A stretch of 64,000 nt of DNA, from the NCBI GenBank assembly GCA_945913025.1, contig CAMECJ010000001.1, forward strand, positions 124,001-188,000, in the 5' to 3' direction. A program made the position numbers and the translations under genes. The notes under the pieces were generated by a model. The model was not told the origin of the DNA. It searched no databases and saw only the letters and a list, made by a program, of their open reading frames with translations. Numbering within the stretch: position 1 is the stretch's first letter; each line of letters opens with the position of its first letter. This stretch comes from an uncultured Elusimicrobia bacterium (GTDB lineage: Bacteria > Elusimicrobiota > Elusimicrobia > Elusimicrobiales > Elusimicrobiaceae). Of this stretch, positions 9,853 through 18,872 are shown piece by piece.

Positions 9853-9883
9853 TTGACTTGGAGTTAAGTCCAGCGTTTATAAT
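9853..9883 (+). promoter_or_regulatory. MerR-type promoter with 19-bp spacer and internal dyad
   Basis: TTGACT (9853-9858) and a perfect TATAAT (9878-9883) are 19 bp apart, the overlong spacing used by MerR-family activators. The spacer holds TGGAGTTAAGTCCA (9859-9872), a 14-bp dyad with one mismatched pair that resembles the CTTGGAGTTAACTCCAAG operators of thiol/aldehyde-responsive MerR proteins (AdhR/NmlR type). The first gene downstream is the DXS homologue at 9983. No MerR gene is in the window. Confidence 0.6.
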
Positions 9884-9982
9884 ATTATTTATACGGGGGA
9901 TCAATTCCATTTGGTCCACAGGTACGGCCGTATGGCTGTGAGCCGTAACGAACGGAGAATATCAATAGGAGTTTTAATAAAT

Positions 9983-11740
9983 ATGGTATTAGAAAAAATC
10001 AATTCGCCTTTAGACGTAAAAAAATTATCTTTGCCGGAAATGGACATATTGGCGCAGGAAATGCGCGAAGCGATTATCAAAAAAGTAAATACGGTGGGCG
10101 GCCACTTCGGCCCCAATTTGGGCATCGTAGAGGCGACGATTGCTTTCCATTACGTGTTTAATTCGCCGGAAGATAAAATCGTATTTGACGTATCGCACCA
10201 GTGCTATCCGCACAAAATGCTCACGGGCCGCAAAGAAGGGTTTACCGATTCGGCCCAATACAACAAATACACGGGGTATACTGCGCCGGAAGAAAGCGTG
10301 CACGACTGGTTTAAAGTGGGGCACACGTCCACGTCGGTCAGTTTGGCCGTCGGCCTTGCCAAAGCGCGCGATTTGAAGGGCGAAAAAGGCAACGTCCTTG
10401 CGCTCATCGGCGACGGCTCTTTAAGCGGCGGGGAAGCGTACGAAGGCCTCAACAACGCGGCCGTACTGGGCAGCAACATTATTATTTTGGTAAACGATAA
10501 CGAAATGTCTATCGCCGAAAACCAAGGCGGATTGTACGAAAACCTCCGCCTGCTGCGCGAAACAAAAGGGAAAGCCGAGCTCAACTTTTTTACATCGTTG
10601 GGATTTGATTACGTATATGTGGACGAAGGAAACAATACGGCTAAACTGATTGAAGCGTTCCAAAAAGTAAAAGATTCCCCCCGCCCGACAGTAGTCCACC
10701 TGCATACGCTGAAAGGAAAAGGGTGTGAAGCGTCGGAAAAGAACAAAGAAATGTTCCATTGGATTTTACCCGGCACGTTGGACCGCCTGGGGCGGTCCGC
10801 TGCGTCTATGCCGGAAACATATCATTCCATTACCACGGATTTTATTTTAAAGAAAGCGGAGCAGGACAAAACCGTCACGGCGATTACCCCCGCCACCCCG
10901 GGGGCTTACGGATTTACCAAGGAATTTCGCGCCAAAATGGGCAGCCAATATATAGATGTAGGTATTGCCGAAGAACACGCCGTCGCCTACGCTTCCGCAA
11001 TGGCAAAAGCGGGCGCATGCCCCGTACTGGCCGTGATGAGTTCGTTTATTCAGCGCACCTACGACCAACTGTCACAGGATTTATGTTTGAACAAATCCCC
11101 CGTTACGCTGCTTATTTATGCGGGCGGTTTGTCGGGGGCGGACGCCACGCATTTGGGTTCTTTTGATATGACGGTGATGGGCAACATTCCCAATTTAACG
11201 TATTTGGCTCCGGCCAATAAAGAAGAGTACGAAGCCATGCTGGCATACGCGATGATGCAAAAATCCGGCCCGGTGGCGATCCGCGTGCCGTCCGGCCCCG
11301 TTATCAGCACGGGCGTAAAGGACGAAACGGACTATGCCAAACACAACCGCTTTCACGCGGTGCGTAAAGGCAAAGACGTGGCACTCTTGGGTTTAGGCGG
11401 ATTTTTGGGGCTCGCGCAGCAAGCGGCTGAAGAAATCAAAAACACGCTTGGTATAGAGGCAAGCGTTATCGCGCCCCGTTTTATTACGGGCTTGGACGCG
11501 GAAATACTTGATTCGTTAAAAGCTGAGCACCGTGTAGTGGTTACGCTAGAGGACGGGCAGCTCGACGGCGGATTTGGCGAGAAAGTGGCACGCTATTATG
11601 GGAACAGTGATATGAAAGTACTCTGCCGCGGAGGCAAAAAAGAATTTACCGACCGTATGCCGCTGGAAGAAATTTTCACACGCTGCCGCTTAACGCCCGC
11701 ACAAATCGCCGCGGACGTCAAGGCGGTTTTGGAGAAATAA
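9983..11740 (+). CDS. dxs: 1-deoxy-D-xylulose-5-phosphate synthase, short form
   Basis: 585 residues from ATG 9983 (AGGAG 11 nt upstream); an earlier in-frame GTG would lie in the leader. Key sites are 'DVSHQCYPHKMLTGR' (69-83), 'GHTSTSVSLAVGLA' (113-126), the thiamine-diphosphate motif GDGSLSGG (143-150) with NDN (171-173), the catalytic Glu region 'DVGIAEEHAVAYASAM', and a C-terminal transketolase domain. DXS condenses pyruvate and glyceraldehyde-3-phosphate, starting the MEP isoprenoid pathway. It is about 35 residues shorter than E. coli DXS and has AEEH where AEQH is usual, matching the divergent DXS-like subgroup. Whether it is the sole DXS of the cell cannot be told here. Confidence 0.85.
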   Translation: MVLEKINSPLDVKKLSLPEMDILAQEMREAIIKKVNTVGGHFGPNLGIVEATIAFHYVFNSPEDKIVFDVSHQCYPHKMLTGRKEGFTDSAQYNKYTGYTAPEESVHDWFKVGHTSTSVSLAVGLAKARDLKGEKGNVLALIGDGSLSGGEAYEGLNNAAVLGSNIIILVNDNEMSIAENQGGLYENLRLLRETKGKAELNFFTSLGFDYVYVDEGNNTAKLIEAFQKVKDSPRPTVVHLHTLKGKGCEASEKNKEMFHWILPGTLDRLGRSAASMPETYHSITTDFILKKAEQDKTVTAITPATPGAYGFTKEFRAKMGSQYIDVGIAEEHAVAYASAMAKAGACPVLAVMSSFIQRTYDQLSQDLCLNKSPVTLLIYAGGLSGADATHLGSFDMTVMGNIPNLTYLAPANKEEYEAMLAYAMMQKSGPVAIRVPSGPVISTGVKDETDYAKHNRFHAVRKGKDVALLGLGGFLGLAQQAAEEIKNTLGIEASVIAPRFITGLDAEILDSLKAEHRVVVTLEDGQLDGGFGEKVARYYGNSDMKVLCRGGKKEFTDRMPLEEIFTRCRLTPAQIAADVKAVLEK

Positions 11741-11767
11741 TCCCTGCACTTAGCAGAATGAACGGTT

Positions 11768-11807
11768 CCGGCAATACGGTTTCTGTCGTATTGCCGGACT
11801 ATTTTTT
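11768..11807 (+). terminator. Terminator of dxs
   Basis: CCGGCAATACG (11768-11778) pairs perfectly with CGTATTGCCGG (11787-11797), and the stem is followed by a T-run at 11802-11807. Confidence 0.92.
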
Positions 11808-11829
11808 ACTTGCCGCACTTGATGATAAT

Positions 11830-11861
11830 AAAAACCCCGGACTTTCCAATCCGGGGCTTTT
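11830..11861 (-). terminator. Terminator of RND pump operon
   Basis: On the minus strand AAAAGCCCCGGA and TCCGGGGTTTTT form a stem with an 8-nt loop, 28 nt after the stop of the RND permease gene. The stem could also stop transcripts arriving from the plus strand. Confidence 0.88.
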
Positions 11862-11888
11862 GTATGTAAGACTGCTTTTTCAGCAGGA

Positions 11889-14800
11889 TTAATTTTGCTG
11901 CGGGGCGGAAGGCGTTTGCTCTGCCGGATTTTTGTTCCGGTTCGTCCATTTATCTACATAGGTTTGTACCAAAATATAGAACAGCGGAATCAAGATAAGC
12001 CCTAACAAAGTACCCACTAACATACCCCAAAACACCGGTACGCCAAGTGCGCGGCGGCTGGCCGCACCCGCGCCTGTGGCCACTACCATGGGCAGCATAC
12101 CCAAAATAAACGTAAACGCCGTCATCAGTACGGGGCGGAAACGCTGGGTAAGGCCGTCCAAGGCCGCCATATAGACGGTTGCACCATTGGCGCGTTCTTC
12201 CTTAGAAAACTCCACGATTAAAATCGCGTTCTTTGCGGCCAAACCAACGAGTAGTACCAAGCCGAGCTGCGCGTAAATACTCAGCGGTAGGTCGGTAATC
12301 CACAATCCGAAAAGCCCTCCGCCTACGGCCGCCACCACGGACATCAATACCGGAACGGGAATCGTCCAGCTTTCGTACTGCGCCACCAGGAACAGATATG
12401 CAAATACTACGGCCAGCAGAATTAACAGGCCCAGCTGTCCTTGGTTTTGCTTTTCCTGATAGCTCATACCGCTCCATTCGTAAGCGTAACCGGCGGGCAG
12501 ATTTTTCATCATTTTTTCCGTTGCATTTATTGCTTCTCCCGTGCTGGAGTTAGCCGCGGGAGACGCGCTCATCGTAGCGGACGGATATTGGTTATAGCGC
12601 GTAATCTGCCGCGGAGACAAAATATAGCGCAAGTCTACCAGCGCCCGCAAGGGTACGAGCTCCCCTTTTGTATTGGGCACGTACATTTTGTTAATATCTT
12701 CCGGCGTGACGCGGTATTTGGAGTCGGACTGAATAATGACTTTATTTACCTGCGTGCCAAAGTTTACGTCGCCAATATACGAAGACCCCAAGTATTGTTC
12801 CAATACGGAATATACGCTGGAAACGGGTACATTCATCGCTTCGGCTTTGGTGCGGTTCACATCCAAGTAAATGTTGGGCGTATCGGCCTTAAAAGTGGAA
12901 TACGCCAGCATCATAGACGGGTCCGACATCATTCTATAAGCCATACCGTCCGCCGTAGCGGCGAGCTGCTGATAGTCAAAGTCGTTGAGCGTTTGCAGGC
13001 GCAAGTCAAGCCCGCCCGTGGTACCCAGCCCGGGAATAGAGGGCATTTCAAACACGCGGATCGTGGCTTCGGGAATCGTGGACATGATCCGCGTCAACTT
13101 ATTTACAATGGATGTTTGATGCAGGTCGCTTCCTTTGCGTTTGTCCCACGGAGTCAGCGATACGAACGCCATAGCGACGTTTTCCCCGCTTCCGCCCAAC
13201 ATACTGTGGCCGATAACCCCCGTTAAATGTTTTACGCCGTCCATTTTCTGCACGATAGGCGTAATCTGGTCCAACACCGCCTTTGTACGCGCGAAAGCCG
13301 CGCCTTCCGGCAGTTGGATATCCATCATAATAACGCCTTGGTCTTCGGTCGGGATAAACGACGTTTGGCTGAATTTGACAAAGACTCCGTCCAACAGTAA
13401 AAATCCCGCAAACAACAAGGCGATAATGATCATCTTGCGGGCGATTTTTTTAACTACGCCTTTATAACCGCGCGCGCCGCGCTGTACGGCAACGTTAAAC
13501 CAGCGCAGGAAGAATACATTTGTTTCCGGCACGGGGCGCAGCATCGTAGCACAGATGGCCGGCGATAAGGACAGCGCATTAAGCGTAGAAAAACACACCG
13601 CCACCGAAATCGTAACGGCAAACTGTTTGTAAATTTCGCCCGTGATTCCGCCCATAAAACAGATCGGCACGAAAATAGCCAACAGCACCAGCGTAGTGGC
13701 GATAAGCGCGCCGGAGAGTTCTTCCATCGCCTGTGTAGCGGCTTCCACGGCGCCTTTGCGTTCGCGGTTCATCAAATAAATAACGCGTTCCACCACGCAG
13801 ATGGCGTCGTCTACCACAAGGCCGATGGCCAACACCAACGCAAACAGCGTAAACAGGTTAATGGAATAACCCAAGGCCATCATGACGGCAAACGTGCCGA
13901 GCAAAGATACCGGAATGGTAGCGGACGGCACCAAAGTGGCGCGCCAGTCCTGCAAAAATACGTAACAAACGAGCACCACCAAAAGAAAGGTAATAAGTAA
14001 GGTTTCCACGACCTCGTAAATAGACGCGTAAATAAAGTCCGTCGTATCTACGGAAAATTCGTATTTTAAATCTCCCGGGAAGAACTGTTTTAAGCGTGCA
14101 AGCTCCGCTTTTAACAGCTTCATTGTTTCCACCGCGTTCGCGCCGGAAGCAAGGTTAATCATCATCGGTACAGAGGCGTTGCCGTCAAACTGGGCGGAGT
14201 AGCTGTAGTTTTCCTGTCCTTCGTCCACTTTAGCGATTTCTTTGAGTCGCACCTGTCCGCCTTGATCGTCGGTGCGGACGATGATGTTTTCAAAATCGGG
14301 CGCATTATTTAAGCGCCCCTGTGTTTGCAGCGCGTAGACCGTCAGCACGTTTCCGTCATTGGGGCGCGCGCCGATTTTACCTAAAGAGGGCTGGTAGTTT
14401 TGGCTGGAAATGGCGTTGGTTACATCGGCAAGAGAGATGTTCAAAGCGGCCATTTTATCGGGGTCCAGCCATACGCGCATACTTTTGCTGGCCCCGAACA
14501 CACGGGCTTCCCCTACGCCGGAAATACGGGTAAGATTTTTAGCTACGTTGTTGTTCAAATAATCGCTGATTTCCAATTCGGACAACTGCCCGCTGGGAGA
14601 CGAAAACGAAACAAACCCCAATACGTTGGAAGAACGGCGGAAAATGGACAACCCTTGGCGGGTAACGTCGCCGGGAAGCTGGGACGTGGCCTGCGAAACG
14701 CGGTTCTGCACTTTTACTTGTGCAATATCGGGGTCTACGCCGGTTTTAAACGTAACGGTCAGCATATAAGAACCGTCGGTAGAGGAAGAGCTCATATACA

Positions 14801-15029
14801 GCATATCTTCCACGCCGTTTACCTGGTTCTCCAACGGGATACCCACCGTTTTGGCGATGACTTCCGCACTTGCACCCGGATAAACGGCTCTTACCACTAC
14901 TTCGGGCGGAGTGATTTCCGGATACAGGGCGATTGGCAGCGATTTGACCGCAATCAAACCCGCTAAACAAAGTAACAGCGAAATGACGATTGCAAAGCGG
15001 GGCCTTTTAATAAAAAATTTAGAAAACAT
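11889..15029 (-). CDS. RND multidrug efflux permease, HAE1/AcrB family
   Basis: 1046 residues, full length for AcrB/MexB/OqxB proteins. The N-terminal 'MFSKFFIKRPRFAIVISLLLCLAGLIAVKSLPIALYPEITPP' segment, the paired TM4 'GLVVDDAICVVERV' with its proton-relay Asp residues, 'LTPWDKRKG', and the TM10 'GLAAKNAILIVEFSKEE' helix are all characteristic. Two large periplasmic loops (about residues 35-335 and 560-870) form the pore and docking domains. It pumps lipophilic compounds or drugs out using the proton gradient. It ends the three-gene operon; its ATG is 6 nt after the adaptor stop. Confidence 0.96.
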   Translation of the reverse strand: MFSKFFIKRPRFAIVISLLLCLAGLIAVKSLPIALYPEITPPEVVVRAVYPGASAEVIAKTVGIPLENQVNGVEDMLYMSSSSTDGSYMLTVTFKTGVDPDIAQVKVQNRVSQATSQLPGDVTRQGLSIFRRSSNVLGFVSFSSPSGQLSELEISDYLNNNVAKNLTRISGVGEARVFGASKSMRVWLDPDKMAALNISLADVTNAISSQNYQPSLGKIGARPNDGNVLTVYALQTQGRLNNAPDFENIIVRTDDQGGQVRLKEIAKVDEGQENYSYSAQFDGNASVPMMINLASGANAVETMKLLKAELARLKQFFPGDLKYEFSVDTTDFIYASIYEVVETLLITFLLVVLVCYVFLQDWRATLVPSATIPVSLLGTFAVMMALGYSINLFTLFALVLAIGLVVDDAICVVERVIYLMNRERKGAVEAATQAMEELSGALIATTLVLLAIFVPICFMGGITGEIYKQFAVTISVAVCFSTLNALSLSPAICATMLRPVPETNVFFLRWFNVAVQRGARGYKGVVKKIARKMIIIALLFAGFLLLDGVFVKFSQTSFIPTEDQGVIMMDIQLPEGAAFARTKAVLDQITPIVQKMDGVKHLTGVIGHSMLGGSGENVAMAFVSLTPWDKRKGSDLHQTSIVNKLTRIMSTIPEATIRVFEMPSIPGLGTTGGLDLRLQTLNDFDYQQLAATADGMAYRMMSDPSMMLAYSTFKADTPNIYLDVNRTKAEAMNVPVSSVYSVLEQYLGSSYIGDVNFGTQVNKVIIQSDSKYRVTPEDINKMYVPNTKGELVPLRALVDLRYILSPRQITRYNQYPSATMSASPAANSSTGEAINATEKMMKNLPAGYAYEWSGMSYQEKQNQGQLGLLILLAVVFAYLFLVAQYESWTIPVPVLMSVVAAVGGGLFGLWITDLPLSIYAQLGLVLLVGLAAKNAILIVEFSKEERANGATVYMAALDGLTQRFRPVLMTAFTFILGMLPMVVATGAGAASRRALGVPVFWGMLVGTLLGLILIPLFYILVQTYVDKWTNRNKNPAEQTPSAPQQN

Positions 15030-15035
15030 ACGGGG

Positions 15036-16256
15036 TTACGCCTCCTGAGCTTCCGTTTCGGCGGCCGATGTTTTTTCGGTCTTACCCTGCGCGGGTGCGG
15101 ACGACAAGGCGGCAGGCAGCACGGGCTTGTCCCCTTCGCTGACGTTTACCTGCTGGCCGTTTTGAAGTTTCTGGTGGCCGACGGGAACAATGCGGTCCCC
15201 TTCTTCCAAGCCGGAAACGACTACATATTTATTTTCCACCATATCGCCTACAGTAATGTATTTTTGCAGGACGGTGTTTTCAGGCGTAACGGTCATTACG
15301 TACTGGCCGCTGGAATCCTGCGCCACGGCGGTCTGGGGAATCAAAATGACGGGGCGGAATTTATCCAAGCTGACGGTTACGTTTACATAGTTGCCAGGGA
15401 TTAATTTGCCGTCTTTATTGTCCGACTGCGCATAAACGGCCATCGTGGCGGTCTGGGCGTTGATTTCATTATCCGCAAATACGGAGGCGGAAGGAATGTT
15501 CACCCGTTCGCCGTTGGGCAGTTCAATTTGGATATCCGGCTTGTGCGTCGTCAGCTGGTCCATACCGGACAGGCGTTCTTTATCGGTAATGGAAAACACG
15601 ACGCGGATAGGATCCATCTGGATCACGCGCGCCAGTCTGCTGGCGGACGCATTGGCGTAGTTGCCTTTCGTCAAAAGCGCTTTGCCGATGTAGCCGCTGA
15701 TGGGAGAGCGGACTTCGGTATACTCCAAATCCAGTTTGGCCAAATCTAAACTGGCTTGGGCGGATTTCACGTTAGCCTTGGCGTTAGCCAAGTTGCTTTC
15801 GGCCACTTCCAGGTCAGCCTTAGAGAGCATTTTTTCGTTATACAGCGAAAGTTCGCGGTTATAGTCGCTCGCAATTTGTTTTTCACTCGCGGCGGCTTTG
15901 TCCAGCGCGGCTTCCGCGGCGGTAACGGCGGCTTTGTAGCGGGCTTGGTCAATGATAAACAGGACGTCTCCTTCTTTTACAAACGAACCGTCTTTAAAAA
16001 GCACTTTATCAATATAGCCCGAAACCTGCGGTGTAACGTCGGAAGCGTTAATGGCTTCCACTTTTGCGATAAAGGTTTTTCCCAGCGCTACGGGGCGTTT
16101 ATGCAGCGTCTGCGTAAGCACACTGGTTTGGCCGGCGCCGCCAAAGTGCATTTGCGCGCCGGAGGACAGTTTGCCTTTAATGACAAACCCAAACAGTCCT
16201 CCAATAAGCAGGACGGTAATATATTTTGTGTAACGAATTACAGTTCTTTTTTTCAT
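15036..16256 (-). CDS. RND periplasmic adaptor (membrane fusion protein)
   Basis: 406 residues. An N-terminal anchor (YITVLLIGGLFGFVIKG, residues 12-28) is followed by a lipoyl half-motif, a coiled-coil hairpin of Ala/Lys/Glu heptads (about residues 105-175, 'KAAVTAAEAALDKAAASEKQ'), the second lipoyl half 'YTEVRSPISGYIGKALLTKGNYA', and beta-barrel and membrane-proximal domains ('PGNYVNVTVSLDK', 'VVVSGLEEGDRIVPVGHQKLQNGQQV'). The tail is Ala/Glu-rich. It bridges the permease and the TolC-like channel. It lies 3 nt after the OMP stop and 6 nt before the permease. Confidence 0.95.
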   Translation of the reverse strand: MKKRTVIRYTKYITVLLIGGLFGFVIKGKLSSGAQMHFGGAGQTSVLTQTLHKRPVALGKTFIAKVEAINASDVTPQVSGYIDKVLFKDGSFVKEGDVLFIIDQARYKAAVTAAEAALDKAAASEKQIASDYNRELSLYNEKMLSKADLEVAESNLANAKANVKSAQASLDLAKLDLEYTEVRSPISGYIGKALLTKGNYANASASRLARVIQMDPIRVVFSITDKERLSGMDQLTTHKPDIQIELPNGERVNIPSASVFADNEINAQTATMAVYAQSDNKDGKLIPGNYVNVTVSLDKFRPVILIPQTAVAQDSSGQYVMTVTPENTVLQKYITVGDMVENKYVVVSGLEEGDRIVPVGHQKLQNGQQVNVSEGDKPVLPAALSSAPAQGKTEKTSAAETEAQEA

Positions 16257-16259
16257 AAA

Positions 16260-17594
16260 TTAATATTTCCCGATACTTCTGTACAGACTGGCTTTGTTAC
16301 GAAGCACCCCGTAAAAAGCCGTAATTTTGTTTTGGCGGGCCTCGGCCAGCTGGGAGACGGCAGACAGCAAATTCAAAATGTCGCCCTTGCCGACTTCGTA
16401 ATAACGGAACGCTACGCGGTGGTTTTCTTCCGCGCTGGCCAAAATGGTTTGGCTGATTTCGTATGAGCGGACGGCCGTTTTATAATTTTGATAGGCCTGC
16501 CATACTTCGTTTTCCACCTGGAGTTTGAGCGCGTCCGTATTGCGCTGCGCCTGTTTGTATTGGTACGAAGCCTGCTGGATATTGTACGTGTTGGCAAAGC
16601 CGGTAAACAGCGGCCACGACAAACGCAGGCCCGCGGCATTATCGGCGGCGTAGGGGCTGGAATGTTTCCAGTTGTCGCTGTACGATACGGATGCCACCGC
16701 GCTGACGGACGGGAGCGCATTGGTTTTAGCCGTATACAAGTTCGCTTTTTCCGCTTCTGCGGCGCTTTGCGAACTCTTGATTTCCGGCCGTTCGGCTAAC
16801 GCCGTCTGCATTAGGGATTTGATATCGTCGTTTTCAAGCTGCAGGAATTTTTTGTCGTGTTCCGGCTTGGCCAGTTTAATTTCCGTATCCGGCGAAAGGT
16901 TTAACAATACCGCCAAGGCTCCTTTATACTGTTTAACCAGGTTTTCGGTTTGCACGACGGTAAGAGAAGCTTGTTCGTACTTGGTTTGGGCTTGCAGTTT
17001 ATCGCTCAGCGACACCATTCCCAATTTGTAGCGTTTTTGCGCTTCCGTATACGATTGCTTATACGTCGCCAAGCTGGCTTGGGCGCTGGTCCACGATTCC
17101 TGTGCGGCCAGTAAGTTTAAATAGGCCGTCTGCACGGACAGAACAAGCTCCTGCAGCGCAGCGTTATACGTATAATCGGCCGCTTTAAAATAAGCTTTCG
17201 TCGCGTCAATACGCGCGCCGCGTCCGCCGAAATCAAACAGCAGCCACGCGGCTTCCGCCTTAGCTTGGTACGGTTCGTTTTGGATATAGTCCTGTTTTTC
17301 CATACGTTCGCCGGTAATGTTTCCGGTTCCCGTAACGGTTACGGACGGCAGATACTGCGAACGGGAAGCCCCAACGGCCGCTTCACTCGCTTTTACCCCC
17401 ATATATTGAGCGCTTAAAGAAGGGTTGGTACACAAACTGATTTGAATTAAATCAGCCAGTTCCAATTCTTCCTGCGCCGCATTTTTGTCAATGCACCCCT
17501 CCGGCGGCTTAGTATGATAAGCCCCCAGCGGATCCAACGCGGCCGCAGGCAAAGCCATACAGACAACGGCCGCGAGTAAAATATATTTTTTCAT
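16260..17594 (-). CDS. TolC-like outer-membrane efflux protein
   Basis: 444 residues from ATG 17594, which follows AAAGGA by about 12-14 nt and gives a clean signal peptide ([19 protein letters not shown]). An ATG 12 nt upstream sits too close to that site. Two repeated long helical hairpins (about residues 55-225 and 260-440) carry typical OEP motifs such as '[20 protein letters not shown]', '[24 protein letters not shown]' and '[27 protein letters not shown]'. It forms the outer-membrane channel of the pump. It is the first gene of the operon, directly behind the TetR-type operators. Confidence 0.93.
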   Translation of the reverse strand: MKKYILLAAVVCMALPAAALDPLGAYHTKPPEGCIDKNAAQEELELADLIQISLCTNPSLSAQYMGVKASEAAVGASRSQYLPSVTVTGTGNITGERMEKQDYIQNEPYQAKAEAAWLLFDFGGRGARIDATKAYFKAADYTYNAALQELVLSVQTAYLNLLAAQESWTSAQASLATYKQSYTEAQKRYKLGMVSLSDKLQAQTKYEQASLTVVQTENLVKQYKGALAVLLNLSPDTEIKLAKPEHDKKFLQLENDDIKSLMQTALAERPEIKSSQSAAEAEKANLYTAKTNALPSVSAVASVSYSDNWKHSSPYAADNAAGLRLSWPLFTGFANTYNIQQASYQYKQAQRNTDALKLQVENEVWQAYQNYKTAVRSYEISQTILASAEENHRVAFRYYEVGKGDILNLLSAVSQLAEARQNKITAFYGVLRNKASLYRSIGKY

Positions 17595-17650
17595 TGTTGC
17601 GTTCATCCTTTACGTTTAGATTACTTGAAAATATCACGTTCGGAAAAAAC

Positions 17651-17709
17651 TTACCGCTCGGTAAGTTACCGCTCGGTATATTATACAAAAAGGCACAAAT
17701 AAAATTCAA
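17651..17709 (-). promoter_or_regulatory. RND operon promoter with tandem TetR-type operators
   Basis: TTGAAT (plus 17704-17709, as ATTCAA), an 18-bp spacer and TATAAT (17680-17685, as ATTATA) make a good minus-strand promoter. Immediately downstream are two dyads 15 bp apart, TTACCGCTCGGTAA (17651-17664) and TTACCGCTCGGTAT (17666-17679). The ACCG-N2-CGGT core is the kind bound by AcrR/TetR regulators, and its position over the start of transcription implies repression. No TetR gene is in this window. Confidence 0.75.
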
Positions 17710-17860
17710 TAAAACCTGTCTGTTTATTGACGGTAAAACAGTTAAAAATCGCGCCGCGCAAACGGAAGGTAAACGGCGCACGGAACGCCGTATTTTACGC
17801 CGTCTCCTAATGCTTTTAAATTGCTATAATAATAAAAAGATTACGTATAAAGAGGAAAAA

Positions 17861-18442
17861 ATGTTTGCTAATTTTAATCCGTGGCACCACGTCTCCCCGG
17901 GAGATAAAGAAACACTGCCGTATGTGGTAAACGGCATTATTGAAATACCGAAAGGAACCCGCGCCAAATACGAATTGGACAAAGCCAGCGGGTTGTTGCG
18001 GATGGACCGCGTATTATATTCATCCGTCTATTATCCGGCCAACTACGGTTTTATCCCGCGCACGTACGGCGCCGACAAAGACCCGCTCGACATCTTGATT
18101 TTATCCCAGGCCGAAGTGGTGCCGATGTGTATCGTTCCGGCGCGCATTATCGGAGTCATGCGAATGCTTGACAACGGGGAAGCCGATGACAAAATTATCG
18201 CTGTGGCGCAAGGCGACCCGAACGTCAGCCATTATACGGACGTTTCCCAGCTGCCCGAACACTTAATTTCCGAAACGATGAGCTTTTTTGAAGATTATAA
18301 AAAGTTGGAAAACAAAACCGTGGTAGTGGAAAAAATCTTTGACAAAAAAACGGCCATAAAAATCCTGCAGGAAGCGTTTATCGCATATGAAGAAAAATTT
18401 GTTACGTACAGTAATTTTTCTCATTTGGCCGTCGAGAAATAA
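17861..18442 (+). CDS. ppa: Inorganic pyrophosphatase, family I
   Basis: 193 residues from ATG 17861 (AGAGGAAAAA upstream); the frame is open further upstream but that part has no coding character. Typical family I residues include '[17 protein letters not shown]', '[24 protein letters not shown]' with the metal-binding Asp cluster, and '[12 protein letters not shown]'. It hydrolyses PPi to two phosphates using Mg2+. A TATAAT lies at 17825-17830. In a cell that also uses pyruvate phosphate dikinase, a soluble pyrophosphatase draws on the same PPi pool. Confidence 0.96.
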   Translation: MFANFNPWHHVSPGDKETLPYVVNGIIEIPKGTRAKYELDKASGLLRMDRVLYSSVYYPANYGFIPRTYGADKDPLDILILSQAEVVPMCIVPARIIGVMRMLDNGEADDKIIAVAQGDPNVSHYTDVSQLPEHLISETMSFFEDYKKLENKTVVVEKIFDKKTAIKILQEAFIAYEEKFVTYSNFSHLAVEK

Positions 18443-18485
18443 ACGCCCCGTGCCGTAAAACAAAGAAATAAATTTAAAATTTTGT

Positions 18486-18491
18486 TATAAT
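18486..18491 (+). promoter_or_regulatory. Probable -10 box of tRNA-Ser
   Basis: TATAAT at 18486-18491 lies 44 nt before the tRNA, in an AT-rich stretch following the pyrophosphatase stop. No convincing -35 hexamer is visible. Confidence 0.5.
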
Positions 18492-18535
18492 ATATATGTC
18501 GGGAGCAGCATTTCCGGCGAAAACAACAAAATTTT

Positions 18536-18626
18536 GGAGAGGTGGCTGAGAGGCCGAAAGCGGCGGTTTGCTAAACCGTTATACGGGTTAATTCCCGTAT
18601 CGAGGGTTCGAATCCCTCCCTCTCCG
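18536..18626 (+). tRNA. tRNA-Ser (anticodon GCU)
   Basis: A 91-nt class II tRNA. The acceptor stem is GGAGAGG (18536-18542) with CCTCTCC (18619-18625) and discriminator G at 18626. There is a TGGCTGAGAGG D-arm, an anticodon arm CGGTTT-GCT-AAACCG, a long variable arm (TACGGGTTAATTCCCGTA) and a T-arm GAGGG-TTCGAAT-CCCTC. The anticodon GCT reads AGC and AGU serine codons, and the long variable arm confirms serine. The CCA end is not encoded. Confidence 0.97.
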
Positions 18627-18653
18627 TGTTTTAGTTTTTGATTATTAGCATTT

Positions 18654-18691
18654 ATCCCCGTTAGAGTTTAGCTCCGACGGGGATATTTATT
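18654..18691 (+). terminator. Terminator after tRNA-Ser
   Basis: ATCCCCGT (18654-18661) pairs with ACGGGGAT (18677-18684). The loop contains a small GAG/CTC helix, and the stem is followed by an AT-rich, T-containing stretch. The sequence from here to 18780 has no gene. Confidence 0.65.
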
Positions 18692-18782
18692 TGATGGTAT
18701 AGGAATTATTGCTTCTTGTCCGTATCTATCCAATATATGGTCGATTTTTAAATAGGAATTTTCTCTTATTTAAATAAAAAAA

Positions 18783-18856
18783 CAGCGCCTACAAACTTTG
18801 TAGATATTGAACCGCAAAGGTTTCATTTCCTATCAAGTGTTGGAGAGGCGCTTTTA
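18783..18856 (-). terminator. Branched terminator of the ftsK-SDR operon
   Basis: AGCGCCT (18784-18790) pairs with AGGCGCT (18846-18852) and is followed on the minus strand by GTTTTTTT. Inside the outer stem are CTACAAA-C-TTTGTAG (18789-18803), which competes for two bases of the outer arm, and AACC-GCAAA-GGTT (18810-18822). The plus strand also has TTTT after the stem, so it may work both ways. It is larger and more branched than an ordinary terminator. Confidence 0.65.
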
Positions 18857-18872
18857 TAATTGTGTCAACTCA

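Noticed and set aside
12441-13226. 261-codon frame antisense to the RND permease
   Set aside because: Shadow of a certain gene; no recognisable domain.
17594-17860. 89-codon upstream extension of pyrophosphatase
   Set aside because: It would read through the TetR operators; the enzyme family starts at 17861, where a ribosome binding site exists.
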